From Littorina saxatilis (lineage: Eukaryota; Mollusca; Gastropoda; Littorinimorpha; Littorinidae), in assembly GCF_037325665.1 (NCBI RefSeq), contig NC_090250.1:33578015-33642014 (forward strand): a stretch of DNA of 64,000 bases, in the 5' to 3' direction. Positions 49,501-58,143 of the stretch are shown one piece after another (the first letter of the stretch is position 1; each line of letters begins with the position of its first letter). The translations under genes and the position numbers were made by a program. The notes below the pieces were generated by a model. It made no database searches and had not been told where the DNA came from. It saw only the letters and a program-made list of their open reading frames with translations.

Positions 49501-52500
49501 ATAAAAAACTAAGAAACAAGCGAACAAATCACTGGACTAATAATCAATGGAGTTGAACCAGACTTGATGTATAAACTTTTCAAGAAGATCACCTTGCTTT
49601 TTCAGGACGCAACATGCAGCTGGAACAAAGTCCCCTCACCAACAGACCAGTTCCAGTCGTGCGGTGGTGATTCACTCCGAGCAGTAAAGATGGTGGAGCA
49701 GATTGACCTTCACCTTGGTCACCAGGTGCCTGATCTGCTGGACATTTTGCTGACCAGAACTTTTGGTGATGTGCTGTCCTTGCTTCAGCAGCACACACAG
49801 GAACACAAAACCATGTTTCATGAAGCTCAGACAACCCTTGCTGCGCATCTGATGGAACTCTCTCACAGTGGATCCAACAAACGAGAAATAGAAGAAACTA
49901 GAATGTCACATAGAACTCATAATAGGAAAAGAGCAAGAAGTTTGCTAGAAACGAGAAGGGAACTGAGGAAAGGAAGAAGGAATCAGAAAAGGACTAACAG
50001 AGCTATTGAAGATTTGGTTGAAGCTGCGAAACCGCTACCCTGCTTTTCTCACAAAGATGCGCCATCTGCTGGAGCAAAGAGACAACAATTTGATGAAGAT
50101 GAGCCCATTGCAAAGGCCAGAAAATTAAACACAAGTGGTTCAGATCTGGGCACAGGTATTATTGCTACAGTTCGGGAGAAGGAAAGGCAAGCTGTCATGC
50201 TAGAAGAAGCTTTCACATTTGAGGAGACAGATGGTGACAGTCAGCAGGTAAAAGTTCTGCCTGAATTCAGCAGAAGTGCATTACCAGAGGCTAGCATGGA
50301 AGTAAAAACAGCCCCTTTGGTGTGCTTTTCATTAGAGCAGAAAGAACAGACACTTGCGGCTGAGAAAAACACACATGAGGAGATAACAGTTAGACAAGAG
50401 GACATTTCCAGTGACACTGTAAACAGTGGCATAGCAGTCAACAGTGACTGCAGTGGTGTGAAAGAAGATTTTAGCAATGATGGCGTTGTTATGAACGTTG
50501 GCAGAGCAAACACCTGTCTTCTGACAAGAAATGGTGAAAGAACATACCCTTGCAAGCATTGCCAAAACCAAGAATGCCATTGTGATCATGAAAGACATAG
50601 ATCAAAAAGCATGAGCAACGTAGTTAATTATGGCAATGAAAGTGACATGTCCAGGCTAAATGATGCAACAAGATTCATTTCCAGCGCAGAGACAGCAGTG
50701 GAGAAAAGTAGTGTGAGACTAGAACTGCAATGGGCTGTGAATACAGGGAAGTGTGTTGATGCTTCTCCACTTGTAGCTACAACAAGGTAGGACTTAATTG
50801 TGATCTTGCCGTTCTTTTTTTCCTTAGAGAAGTTCAAACATGTGTTTTGCCTCTTTTAACATGTTGCAATGCTGTATTAAAGTTTATTAGCTGTTCAGTC
50901 AAGCACTTAATACAGCTCTTCAAGTTAAGGTACTGTGTTCTTATTGTTTGAGGAAATGCAAAGAGTGCTCATATCTTGTCAAAAACAACCAGTGTCTTAT
51001 TAAGAGCTCTTGTGAACACTTTTTCCATTTGTCACTGCATGACTAGAAATTATTTCATGTATTATGTTTAAAACATGTGAACAGACAAGGATGCTTTGGC
51101 ATATTTTCTGTCAAAAAGTGCTTCATCTGTCTCCTACTTATATTGACCTTTTTGATGAGTTATGAACTGAAGTCAACTAAAATATATGCCTTCGGTTTTC
51201 AAGCAAGAATTTAAAAAAGGAAAGGTTAGTTATTGGAACGTTTAATCAAAAACAAAGCAAAACATTATACGTTAATTGGATCTGTGATCCAAACATGGCT
51301 TTTGGTCAATCGAGATGGAAGTTTATTCCACGAGCCTGTAGGGCGAGTGGAATAAACTGCCATCGAGATTGACCAAAAGCTATGTTTGGATCACAGATCC
51401 AATTAACATATATATATATATCTCAACATTCACTGGTCTTAGGGTTTTTGTTTTCAAAGAAGAAAGAAACTTTCTTGAACACGGACCACTTCTCCGAGCA
51501 AAATCAACAAACCTAATCACTCGCATTCCATTCGACGTCACAGACATACGCTTGAAAAAGTAGGACCAATTGTATCGTGTTTAAAATTATAATGAATTCA
51601 ATTTTCCTTGGGTTTCAACAAAAAAGCAATGGTCTGGAAGAAAGAGAATACAATTCTGAAACGGCAATCTTTCGAGTATGCGGACGACTGTCAAACTTGA
51701 CCGCTAAAAAGTAGTCCTTTCGGAATCATTACGCCGAGTCTGAACATGAGGTCTGAACATTGTTTTTAGGCAGGATCTAGGTGAAAGCGAGGCTGTTCTT
51801 ATCTATGTATACAGTCGAGAGAGAGAAATACATGTCGAGACATTCACAATTGTGTGGTGCATTGAATTTTCTGTGTTGTCTATGATTTAAATGTTCCAGT
51901 AACTTACCTTTCTTGTTTATTTATTCTTGATGTTTTAACCTTAGCAGCATTTCTATTTGGGATTTTAGTTTCCTGACATTTGTACTGCTTGGTTGCAGAC
52001 ATGGCAAGTCTATTGTGTACATCGGTTCCCATTCACACAAGTTCTTTGCCATTGACCTGAAGAGCGGGAGAGTGCTATGGTGCACAGAACTTGGTGATCG
52101 TGTGGAAGGTTCTGCATGTCGCTCACCTTGTGGCTCACTGGTAGTGGTGGGTGAGTTCACTGTTAAAGGCACCATTTTTTCAGCGTAAACAATTATGTTC
52201 AACATCACAGATCTGCCTAGGCTTTTGCTTTGAATAAGAGCATTATTTCTTTTGAGTACAGGTCCAAAATCAACATCATGGCTGCATTCTATGTCAAGTG
52301 ATTTTTGTAGACAAATTAATTCATCGAGTTGACATAAGAATTACACAAAATAACCAATCAAAATGTTCTGGGTAGATAATTGATATGATTCTTCTATATA
52401 TATATATATATATACGACTTGTGTCTGTCTGTGTGTCTGTGTGTCTGTGTGTGAGTTTGCGATGCACGGCCAAAGTTCTCGATGGATCTGCTTCAAATTT

Positions 52501-53051
52501 GGTGGGCATATTCAGGTAGACCCGGGACAGGACACAACCTGGTCGATATTTCAACACGTGCTCTCAGCGCGCAGCGCTGAACCGATTTTGGTTCCACCTC
52601 AGCTACCCGGGCCCCCATACCGACACACCAAAGCCGCTACACCACATCACAACGCCAAAGTTCTCGGTGGATCTTTTTCAAATTTGGACACCGTATTCAG
52701 CTACACCCCGGACACAATATCATCGATGAGATATTTCAACACGTGCTCTCAGCGCGCAGCGCAGAACCGATTTTGGTTTTTGTGTTCATTTCACCATTAT
52801 AAGTTACTCTTCCTTATCTTCTCCAGGTTTTCAGCGTTTACCTCCCTTCCTTCGTATGGTGCACTATAGTATGAGTGGGGCATCTTCGAATATTCCCGGC
52901 GTTCTGTTACTATTTTTAGAAGGTCACCGCAGTGTCCAGAACGTAAATTGGACCCGTAAATTATCCTCACTGTAAAAGTGCAAAGGTCGAATCAATTTAT
53001 AGCCACGCGAAAAATACACTGTCATCTATCTCTCTATATATACGGCTTCTC

Positions 53052-53086
<35 letters not shown>

Positions 53087-56000
53087 CTCTCTCTATGTGG
53101 GCAACACCTGGGGATTGTTCAGTTCTGTTTGTGATGTGGTCTGGCGGCTTTTGTGTATTTGTATGTACTGGCCTTCCTTTGAGAAGCCATAACAGTTCAA
53201 AAGGGCTTAGAGATAAGCTCTAAATTGCTCAATCCTGTTTGAGTGGAGTTCGCCTCCAAAGGTGATTAACACGGTTACATTCGTCGACAAGGATGGGACT
53301 CGATATGGTCAGGAATGGCATTATGGCCACTGAATCATTTTCGTGCTGTTCCCATTCCACGAATCTGGGAGGGACCTAAGCTTGGCGGGTCCATTGTTCG
53401 GACCCGGCGAAGCCGGCGTACGGCTCTAAGTACTTCTTCCCGGCGAAGCCGGCTACCCGGCGAAGCGGGTATTCATTCTAGTTCCTCATATATATGTAAA
53501 AGTTGCCAAGCTGTGACCATCCTGAGTTTTTGTCGATGTTGTAATTGGCACCATCGGTTTTTGTCAGGTCAATTTGGGGGGTACCTTTATTTAAGTGGCA
53601 GTCACGTGACCCCAGTAAAAGAAATCTTTGATCCAAAAAGTGTAGCAGATAACCATAAATAATAAGTGCCTCTATTGGCACAGACATTTTGACTGAAAGT
53701 TTTTGTCATCTGTAGGCATCAGGATTTAAGCTGCAATATGTGTGCAGTGTAAATAATACATTCTGATTGTACCCACGCTCAGACGAGAAAGTTGAATTTT
53801 ACTGTATTGTGTGTTATTGTATTGCATTGTTTCTCAGACTATTACTTTATTGTTGATGTTTCAGGTTGCTATGACAGCAACATCTACATGCTAAGTGCTG
53901 ACACAGGAAAGATAGAGTGGCAGGTCAAAACAGGTGATGTGGTTAAATGTTCACCTGTGGCTGACTCATCTCACCTTGTTTTCTGCGGATCTCATGATGG
54001 CTTCTTGTACGCTCTTCACTGCAAGGTGTGTAGGCGTGGTATTCTTTTTGTTTTAATTTGTTGTAACTAGCTAACTTTTCCTGCAAGTTTGAGCAAAAGG
54101 AGACAAGTGTAGGAACACATTCTCATGTGTATTCCCACACTATGTAACACTAACATTGAAAAAAAACACCAGCAAGAAACAATGCACCTGCAGCTCCAAT
54201 CCTCAGTTTTGCAACCATTGGTTTGCAGTGGCACACCTTGAACGCATACCACACCTCCAAAATGATACAGTATTCAGAGAAAAGAAATCTGTAAGTGCTT
54301 CTAATCCAAAAACAGATAGACTGCATGCTAACGTTTCAAAATTCAGAATGAAAAAACAAGAATAATAAGCACTCTTATTCTTTGATTATGTAACTGCTTC
54401 TGTTTATGGCATTTATTTGATTTGATTGTGAAACTGCATTTGAAGGGCATGTTTTAGTGTTCGTTTCTCTTACAGCTATCCATACATGTGTGCATATATG
54501 AGAAAAGGCACAGTGAGGAGAATGTTATTTTACAAGTCGAGTGTAGTGTATTCTCATGAAATCAGTTTTATGGGGACGGGTTAGAAAGTAGGCTAGCTAT
54601 TGCTTTACTAAAGATGTCGGTGTTCAAGTGGCATTTTTCCTCAGTACCAGAGTGTGGTGTGGAAGTGCAGCGCAGGAGGTGGCAGTGTGTTTGCATCTCC
54701 GGCACTAAGCGATGACAGCTCTGCAGTATTTGCTGCAACATTGGGAGGTCGCATCACTGCTATGTCTGTGGTAAGTGGTTTCAACCTTTTCTATGGTACT
54801 TTACTTTAAACTTGATATTAATTGGGAGAACTTTATTTTCGCAAAGTCTACTTCACAAATCTCGCTGCACAAAGCTTTTGACAATTTTCATTGGTCAACT
54901 TTGGGCTAAATAAAGGACAGCCTTAAAGATTGTGAAACTGCATTTGAGGGGCATGTTTTAGTGTTCGTTTCTCTTACAGATATCCATACATGTGTGCATA
55001 TGAGAAAAGGCACAGTAAGAATGTTATTCTTGAATTAGCATGTTCTCATTGTGTATGCTGATCTTAGCTAAAATTGTGGGGAGGGGAAGAGATGTGAACT
55101 TATCTAAATTGATTTGACTAGAGAACTGGAGAGAGGGAGAGTTTGAAAATAAGTGAATGTGCTTTTTTTCTGCAGACAACAGGGAAGGTGCTATGGAGTG
55201 TATCTGTGGGCAAGCCTGTATTCAGTTCACCAACCGTGCATGCTGATTGTCTCTGTGTTGGCTGTGTGGACAGCACCCTCTACTGTCTCTCCTGTGCCAA
55301 AGGTGACCAGGTCAGTAAATGCAAGGGAGGAGGGGATCAAAGGTGAAAAAGTAGGTGAAGTGAAAGCCCACTTTTAGGACCTAACAACAATTGGACAATA
55401 TCAGGTTTTAAAAAAAGGGAGTCCTGAAATGGAGGTAAATTTATAGAGGTCAAGAACAAACATCTGGGAAAAAACAAGTTATTAACAAGAAGGGCAAAGC
55501 CCATACGACTCACATGCTTGACCTTGACCTTTACATGACCTTGACCCTCAAATAACTAAACCTAGCAATGACATCATACACTAAGAACTGCTTTACACAT
55601 TTTTCCTACCAAAATACATGTGACCTTGACCCATCCAAGGTCATGCAACACAAAGCTGTTAATTCAAGACATAGGAAGTACAATGGTGCTTATTGGCTCT
55701 TTCTACCATGAGATATGGTCACTTTTAGTGGTTCACTACCTTATTTTGGTCACATTTCATAAGGGTCAAAGTGACCTTGACCTTGATCATATGTGACCAA
55801 ATGTGTCTCATGATGAAAGCACAACATGTGCCCCACATAATCTTTAAGTTTGAAACAGTTATCTTCCATAGTTCAGGGTCAAGGTCACTTCAAAATATGT
55901 ATACAATCCAACTTTGAAGAGCTCCTGTGACCTTGACATTGAAGCAAGGTAAACCAAACTGGTATCAAAAGATGGGGCTTACTTTGCCCTATATATCATA

Positions 56001-57378
56001 TATAGGTGAGGTATTCAATCTCAAAAACTTCAGAGAAAATGTGAAAAATGTGAAAAATAGCTGTTTTTTAGGCAACATTTATGGCCCCTGCGACCTTGAC
56101 CTTGAAGCAAGGTCAAGATGCTATGTATGTTTTTTGGGGCCTTGTCATCATACACCATCTTGCCAAATTTGGTACTGATAGACTGAATAGTGTCCAAGAA
56201 ATATCCAACGTTAAAGTTTTCCGGACGGCCGGACGGACGACTCGGGTGAGTACATAGACCCACTTTTGCTTCGCATGTGAGTCAAAAAGGGAATTGTCTT
56301 AAACGGGGCGTGGGGTGGGGGATCTTCTGTTGTATTCTAACTCATGCTATGATCTACAGTAACTGTGAGACTGATGTGCCTTGAATAAATGTTGTGTATG
56401 AACGTTTTATTTACAACATTTAATGTTCAATTTTACCCTTCCAAGCTTAAAATAGCACCTATCACCTAAAATAGTACACATACACACACATACACTCACA
56501 CACAACTTCATATTCATGCACACACACATTGTGTGTTTTATGGGTATGCTTTTGTTCAATTTCAGATGTGGACTTTCAAAGCAGACGCCCCGATCTTCTC
56601 CTCTCCTGTGGTCACAAAAGCCACAAGGTCCTGTCAGCAGTGTATTCTGTTTGGTTGCCACGACAACAACCTCTACTGCATCTCTGAGAGCGGTCAGGTT
56701 CTGTGGAGAACTATGACCAGTTCCACTGTCTATGCTTCTCCATTTGTCTTCTGCTTGTGTGGCCGAGTCACTACTGGCCAAAAAATTAAGGAATCTGTTG
56801 AAGAAGCAGCTGCTTGCAATCGTACAAAGCATAATGTCATAGAGCACAAACTTGTCGATTCCTGCACTGACCTTCAAAAGTCAAGCCAGAGGCAAGAGGG
56901 GGAAAAGCATATCTTCACAAAGCACTGTCCTGCAGAAGAACAAGAAGAAGAACAGCATAGTTTTGCAAAGCATTGTCCTACAGAAGAGCAAGGAAGAGAA
57001 CAGCATAGCTTTGCAAAGCACTGTCCTGCAGAAGAGCAAGAAAGAGATGACTCTCAGGCTTTGAAAGGCAACTGCACAACCCCTCAAAGCATTGGAGATA
57101 GAGAGGGTCTTTGTGCAGAAACTTCTGACTCAGGTATGCAATCTGATGCAATACTCACTGCCATGTGCAGTCATGATGTGGCGACAAGCGGGTGTCGTAA
57201 ACTTGTAGCATGTGGATCTACCAAAGGCATGGTCGCTATACTGTGTTGTGAAACGGGAGAAAAACTGGGCAGCATTGAACTGCCAGGTGATGTGTTTTCC
57301 TCACCAGTAGTTGTTGGTGATCGTTTAGTGGTGGGCTGCAGAGATGATAGCGTCTATTGTTACAAGGTGACTGTGTAG
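34597..57378 (+). CDS. AASDH: AASDH: acyl/beta-alanine-activating enzyme with beta-propeller
   Basis: ATP-dependent adenylating enzyme (ACSF4, 2-aminoadipic-6-semialdehyde dehydrogenase-like) that activates an acid as AMP-ester and loads a carrier thiol. Exons: 34597-34737, 34983-35074, 35326-35443, 35941-36167, 43511-43703, 44769-44995, 46051-46160, 46490-46674, 47110-47317, 47674-47777, 49606-50786, 51999-52150, 53865-54025, 54645-54770, 55176-55310, 56566-57378; 4173 nt, 1390 aa, phases consistent. Adenylation motifs: TSGTTGTPK at 168-176, NVYGTTE at 312-318, RTGD at 394-397, GREDRQIKRNGKR from 411, and the late lysine (HGKL) near 502. The carrier site is GGDSL with Ser 558. From about 915 to the end are PQQ-type blades (VYIGSHSHKFFAID, VGCYDSNIYML, FCGSHDGFLYAL, VGCVDSTLYCL, VGCRDDSVYCYK). 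Human AASDH is about 1100 aa; the excess lies in the 49900-50700 linker and an insert in the last exon. The start could be 34588. Intron 4 holds a DIRS element. Confidence 0.95.
35805..35850 (+). mobile_element. Terminus of hairpin-ended dispersed repeat (fragment)
   Basis: GAGTCAATCAAGCGTTTGCTCTTCTAG-type sequence, matching the right end of the repeat at 44021-44667 (hairpin GAGCGTTTGCTC, then TTCTTGTTAG). Only this end remains. It lies in AASDH intron 3. Confidence 0.5.
36274..36653 (+). mobile_element. SINE-like retroposon with 10-bp target duplication
   Basis: GGAAAGAACG stands at 36264-36273 and again at 36654-36663. The inserted 380 bp begin with a C-rich ACCCCCCGCGGGTTAGG, and end GTTAAACACCAAATAAAG followed by an A-rich tail, as expected for an element copied by a LINE reverse transcriptase. 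The tRNA relationship of the head is not evident. It lies in AASDH intron 4, about 180 bp before the DIRS element. Confidence 0.8.
37653..39839 (+). CDS. DIRS gag-like ORF (part of 36830-43277)
   Basis: Ser/Pro/Ala-rich protein of about 720 residues, with a basic Lys/Arg/Gly-rich tail that fits nucleic-acid binding. Positions about 390-640 are the most ordered part and match the equivalent region of copy 1. Assignment as gag rests on its place before the reverse transcriptase. Part of a fossil-class element. Confidence 0.8.
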   Translation: MPRVVVNMSDSDKRRGKSDPKGKIKSKSSSSKATLLVTDQERNTLLAVPISAPSAVTTSASFAAPSATVTSAPVSTSETSSSLLAPGQGALVSSLLKSLVPEIRSLVQAEFQRSVASSSAFPASGSDVRALASVSLSSTSGLEQRPPSSASAGKQSWSDSPREAPGRSPSGDSSFASGHDRYLADLSFPAITYEAPDLIEQRRQSVSTAAFPALAGSDDPSAPARYGGRGRMEYSLTSGPSGSRSQPVQSSLPHFAVPLTTLPVSAGNASSSSGGSFRIPDSGLQRAPSGFQAPRLEQASLHSVGGVTSAHPAPVFADGRPAYPLPSQGFGRQDDVSAQAFPVSGLPGHASASGTGDFGHGSTCDYSDAPSVVSEESRGVFPSKLKSVLDVAAEVTSRYFPEGVVAADSSASFVPSAMADFRPAQEDVSSFRFAESPSVAYQLSHSLVRPAHAGSGIRPVPVPLLLPFGPVPESAQQWVASAAQASSFVPTANRKLGMPNQSQSWLASFALPRATLPVSRELLPLLTKPIKRDSVLPVSEASLLSAEEVGRRQIELSSIAETLVRALSRALTDSLVPFTLSEEQNADDVSALLTALAKVNEEQLRLSSLQYTQAVLCRRDLFLSQSQFTELATRETLRVSPVSEESLFCPLALDARQKEIQSNKDSQFLDYTLKGVKQSQPSKQKQAQTSSNPKPAQKRQAPPAARGGKKRTASGRGRGGSGSKPHPQ
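39836..42838 (+). CDS. DIRS tyrosine recombinase, in the 3' part of a long overlapping frame
   Basis: The recombinase proper lies in roughly the last 330 residues (about 41780-42838). Blocks LLLATARRGSEVHAL, HETRAWASSLA and a final VFINFYLRD fit the R, HxxR and Y catalytic positions of tyrosine recombinases. Upstream, the same frame runs under the reverse transcriptase and is probably not a separate protein. The related C-terminal piece recurs in the fossils at 20866-22533 and 62932-64000. Confidence 0.8.
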   Translation: MKRSRSHLPPALHLGDGGRPLPGTFSLDVGSRQPMDCGSGEIGLPSTLAGGKGASYPSASAVQAPLLAGSTFRLAVGNCLPGAEGRGGESSGPQLPGILRASVRCSQSIRRMASRVGFISPQYFLEGDKIQDGDASLCPRLSPPRRLGDLDRSHGRILSHSYASGRPEMASFPVGRSDLPVSRTPFRAVSRTMDFHHGGETGLCTGEVPGYPPAGLSGRLAHHEPVPERLFAGYPDGSSRIQLVGVLDQPGKVGADPVTDIHLSGDVFRHGRLDCPAFSEKGGQAPSSDSLHFTSPDGFHPLARLHLGADGVYGSSGFTGPGPQTSASVRAEAVCGLSSGGLGRPHPFAGMVPVCDPSVVGYGVGLQRCSDRRAPPRPGPLYRCVQGGLGGTYRSSDYFRSVDDGAVLVAHQLAGARGSCSSSGQVSALPVRQTCSSVYRQHDSGGVHQQAGRLAVPVSLGEGLRDPGVVLSASYHDLGQVPSREAEHFGGCAQSFRYSASVGVDDHSRGTASPLGPGPKASGGPFCHKVLKEASGVRLAIPGPSGMASERSGLSLDGSGGVRLSSLSVTQPSNPESGDGGAGPSSSGRSSVAVAGLVSRSSSARPRAPHSSRTRARGTSAAPNRHSTRGAQSSEASRVEVVRDSLKRSGASSLTLDLVARSHRASTSSVYASHWKAWTAWCSARGVSSVAPRSIQVANHLSFMSSQGASVSSLRVRRSAISATLKQIGRSVRVGGVIAAVIKGAALKEAKARLPAPKWDLFLILEFRRSADFEPLSEASLFNVTRKALFLLLLATARRGSEVHALSGQPGDISFEPDGSASLRFRPDFLAKNQSPGQASPLVRVKALTSALAPGDPDSVNCPVRALRLYLARTQPIRSSSQKLLFISLLTRREKDLSKVTLARWVSSLIKQAYEWSRTKRGGVMPSLPLDSARAHETRAWASSLAVLRSRRLEEVLTTAYWRSEDVFINFYLRDVTALRQDGSRGLPALIAAGQFLSRT
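39876..41774 (+). CDS. DIRS reverse transcriptase/RNase H ORF (part of 36830-43277)
   Basis: About 630 residues. Reverse transcriptase blocks WRPVLDLSLLN, ALPFGLSLAP and the active-site YLDD are visible, then RNase H blocks LFTDASREGWGAH and LFTDNMTVAAYI. A downstream segment (LFATRYSKRLP, APLWPSQVWFP) matches the region following RNase H in DIRS elements that has been compared to DNA adenine methylases. It overlaps a long frame that ends in the recombinase; overlapping frames are usual in this order. Confidence 0.9.
   Translation: MVMAGGPSRALSRWMLVVDSQWIVGVVRSGFRLLWREEKAPLTRVPPRFKPPFSQEARSVLQSEIASLEQKGAVERVRVHSSLGFYGRLFAVPKASGGWRPVLDLSLLNTFLREIKFKMETPASVRDSLLPGDWVTSIDLTDAYFHILMHPADRKWLRFRWGDQIYQFRALPFGLSLAPWIFTMVVRQVCALVRSQGIRLRAYLDDWLIMNQSQSGCSQDTLTVLRESNSLGFSINRVKSELTPSQTFTYLGMSFDTVAWTVQPSQRRVDKLQAQIRSTLPLLMASIRSLASILGQMESMALLVSLGRVHKRPLQFALKPFVDSPLVDWDALIPLQGWFQSATLPWLDTEWVCRGVPIVVPLPDLDLFTDASREGWGAHTDLQTTSGLWTTEQSLWHINLLELEAVALALAKFLPSLYAKHVRLFTDNMTVAAYINKQGGSRSPSLSERACEILVWCFQHHITISARYLPGRLNTLADALSRSGTVLQSEWTITHGALLRLWAQVQKPLVDLFATRYSKRLPVFVSPFPDPQAWRVNALDFPWTGLEAYAFPPFPLLSRVIRKAEMEEPALLLLVAPLWPSQVWFPDLLRLAQGPPIPLALVRGELVQPRTGIPHEEPSLLKLHVWKLFGTR
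44021..44667 (+). mobile_element. Hairpin-ended dispersed repeat carrying DR1 motifs, copy 1
   Basis: Begins GAGTCACTTGAGAAAAAGTG and a CCGGCCG-rich stretch. It contains two similar halves with AACGTTGG(A/G)CTTTTCTCGG, and ends in hairpin GAGCGTTTGCTC followed by TTCTTGTTAG. An inverted copy lies at 58534-59112. The terminal hairpin near a short unpaired end is reminiscent of Helitron 3' ends, but the final bases are not canonical, so the class is open. It lies in AASDH intron 5. Confidence 0.75.
45050..45310 (+). mobile_element. SINE (fuller copy of the 17820/31760 family)
   Basis: Body with CAGAGACGGAAGCCATG, AAAGACCTTGGTCATTCTGCC and CCACTGGGAGGAAGCGACC, ending in a (GAAAT)n tail at 45290-45314. 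It lies in AASDH intron 6. Confidence 0.7.
45318..45430. mobile_element. TACAGTGGAACC MITE, decayed copy
   Basis: Starts TACCGTGGAAGTCCAATTTT and carries AAATCTGAGAAAATCAGGTC, complementary to the inner part of the copy at 15001-15180. Confidence 0.55.
45470..45926 (-). mobile_element. tRNA-derived SINE with complete head
   Basis: Inverted copy of the 30465 family. On the minus strand the head reads GGGTGGCCGAGTGGTAACGC (A box) and GGTTGCGAGTTCGACCC (B box), followed by the body. The tail at the left has repeated ATATGAAGTCTT units. It lies in AASDH intron 6. Confidence 0.85.
46649..46860 (+). repeat. Tandem duplication of the AASDH exon 8 donor region
   Basis: The segment CTTGACACACTGGAAAAGGT, which contains the end of exon 8 and its GTTTAC donor, recurs about 126 bp downstream as CTTGACACACTGGAAAAAGT, again followed by TTAC. 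Flanking blocks (GTAATTGC ... CAACATCCTGCAA) are also doubled. A G-rich tract at 46702-46745 separates the two copies. Confidence 0.85.
47835..47920 (+). mobile_element. SINE tail fragment
   Basis: GCCTAAATGGCGGGGTAAAAA and TTTCAGCCCATGAACG match the tail side of the SINE family at 8460-8846. The head is missing. Confidence 0.55.
47980..49355. mobile_element. TIR element, TACAGCAGTCCCT ends
   Basis: TACAGCAGTCCCT at the left and its complement at the right enclose 1.38 kb. Both ends continue with GGACA-type repeats (TGTACGGACA, GTGTCCGTTCATG). No transposase frame is seen. The TA at both outer ends fits a TA target. It fills most of AASDH intron 10. Confidence 0.7.
51271..51407. repeat. 137-bp fold-back palindrome
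   Basis: GTTAATTGGATCTGTGATCC at the left matches the complement at the right end, and pairing runs for about 65 bp per arm with few mismatches around a TGTA centre. An AT microsatellite adjoins the right end. It lies in AASDH intron 11. Confidence 0.9.
52388..53028 (+). mobile_element. Helitron-like element, 5' part
   Basis: Starts TCTATATATATA and ACGACTTGTGTCTGTCTGTG, like the 5' end of the copy at 53029. It contains two tandem blocks with CCAAAGTTCTCG and CAACACGTGCTCTCAGCGCG. No 3' end was found, so it may be truncated or interrupted by the next element. Confidence 0.55.
53029..53481 (+). mobile_element. Non-autonomous Helitron
   Basis: 5' end TCTCTCTATATATACGGCTT and 3' end with hairpin ACCCGGCGAAGCGGGT, then ATTCATTCTAG followed by T: the TC ... 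hairpin ... CTAG layout with insertion before T known for Helitrons. No Rep/helicase coding. It lies in AASDH intron 12. Confidence 0.75.
55365..55475. mobile_element. TACAGTGGAACC MITE, decayed copy
   Basis: Carries CTTTTAGGACCTAACAAC and GGAGGTAAATTTATAGAGG, inner blocks of the family, without clear ends. It lies in AASDH intron 15. Confidence 0.45.
55482..56287 (-). mobile_element. Hairpin-ended dispersed repeat, TGACCTTGACC-rich
   Basis: The left end TTAACAAGAAGGGCAAAGCC has a GGGCAAAGCCC hairpin followed by GACTCACATG; the right end has CCGGACGGCCGGACGG then GCATGTGAGTCAAAAA. The layout matches the repeats at 44021 and 58534, but the interior is different and holds many TGACCTTGACC runs. 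It lies in AASDH intron 15. Confidence 0.65.
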
Positions 57379-58143
57379 GCAGTGTGTAGGCTTTGACTGT
57401 TTGGTTGGTTTTTACCATGTGCTGAATCAGAATGTGTAAAAGGGTGTGTGTGTGTGTGTGTGTGTCTGTCTGTCTTGGTGTGTGTCTTGTATGTGCTGTT
57501 GTGCATAACTATTTGTATGTGGGTGTTTTACTCTAAAGCAATATACCTGCATGTTTTCTGTTATGTTTTGTGAATAGAATTTCAGGAAGGCAGCAAAGTC
57601 TCGAACAGTTATTTGAGCAAAATCATGATCACGGCGTTGTTAATAATGTATATGTACATGTTTTTGTGTCATATACAATTCCTGTGTGCCTTGGTGTTGG
57701 CACCCTCAAATTGTGTTGAACAATTATACATTAAATGTATGCATAACAGCAATAATTTATTGGTTGCTGGACGTGTGAATGTTTGGAACTATTTGTATGC
57801 CATACTTTTATGTTTTTAAGTATAACAAGGCAAAAAGTGACAGACACAATTGATGTCAATCTTCTCAGTGTCCATTAAACTAAATTACAGTGCAGTTGGA
57901 AGAAAAGACTTGCTCGTAGACTAGCACGTTTATTTGTACCACATATATAAGTTACAGTAACGCCCACAGTTTAAACAATTGTAATGCATCCACGACTAAA
58001 TGACATTTTGTACCTGAAATCAAGTTTAGTAGAGCTATCACAGTGAAGACGAGATCTACAGTAGAACTTGACACCCCCCTCCCCCTCAGAGACAGGTGTT
58101 TTTCAGAATGAAGTTCATAGGAGATAGGTTTGATAACTACAGG
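57379..58143 (+). other. 3' UTR and flank of AASDH
   Basis: Follows the AASDH stop codon. An ATTAAA polyadenylation-type hexamer lies at 57730-57735. A GT tract sits at about 57444-57466. No further gene is visible. Confidence 0.5.
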
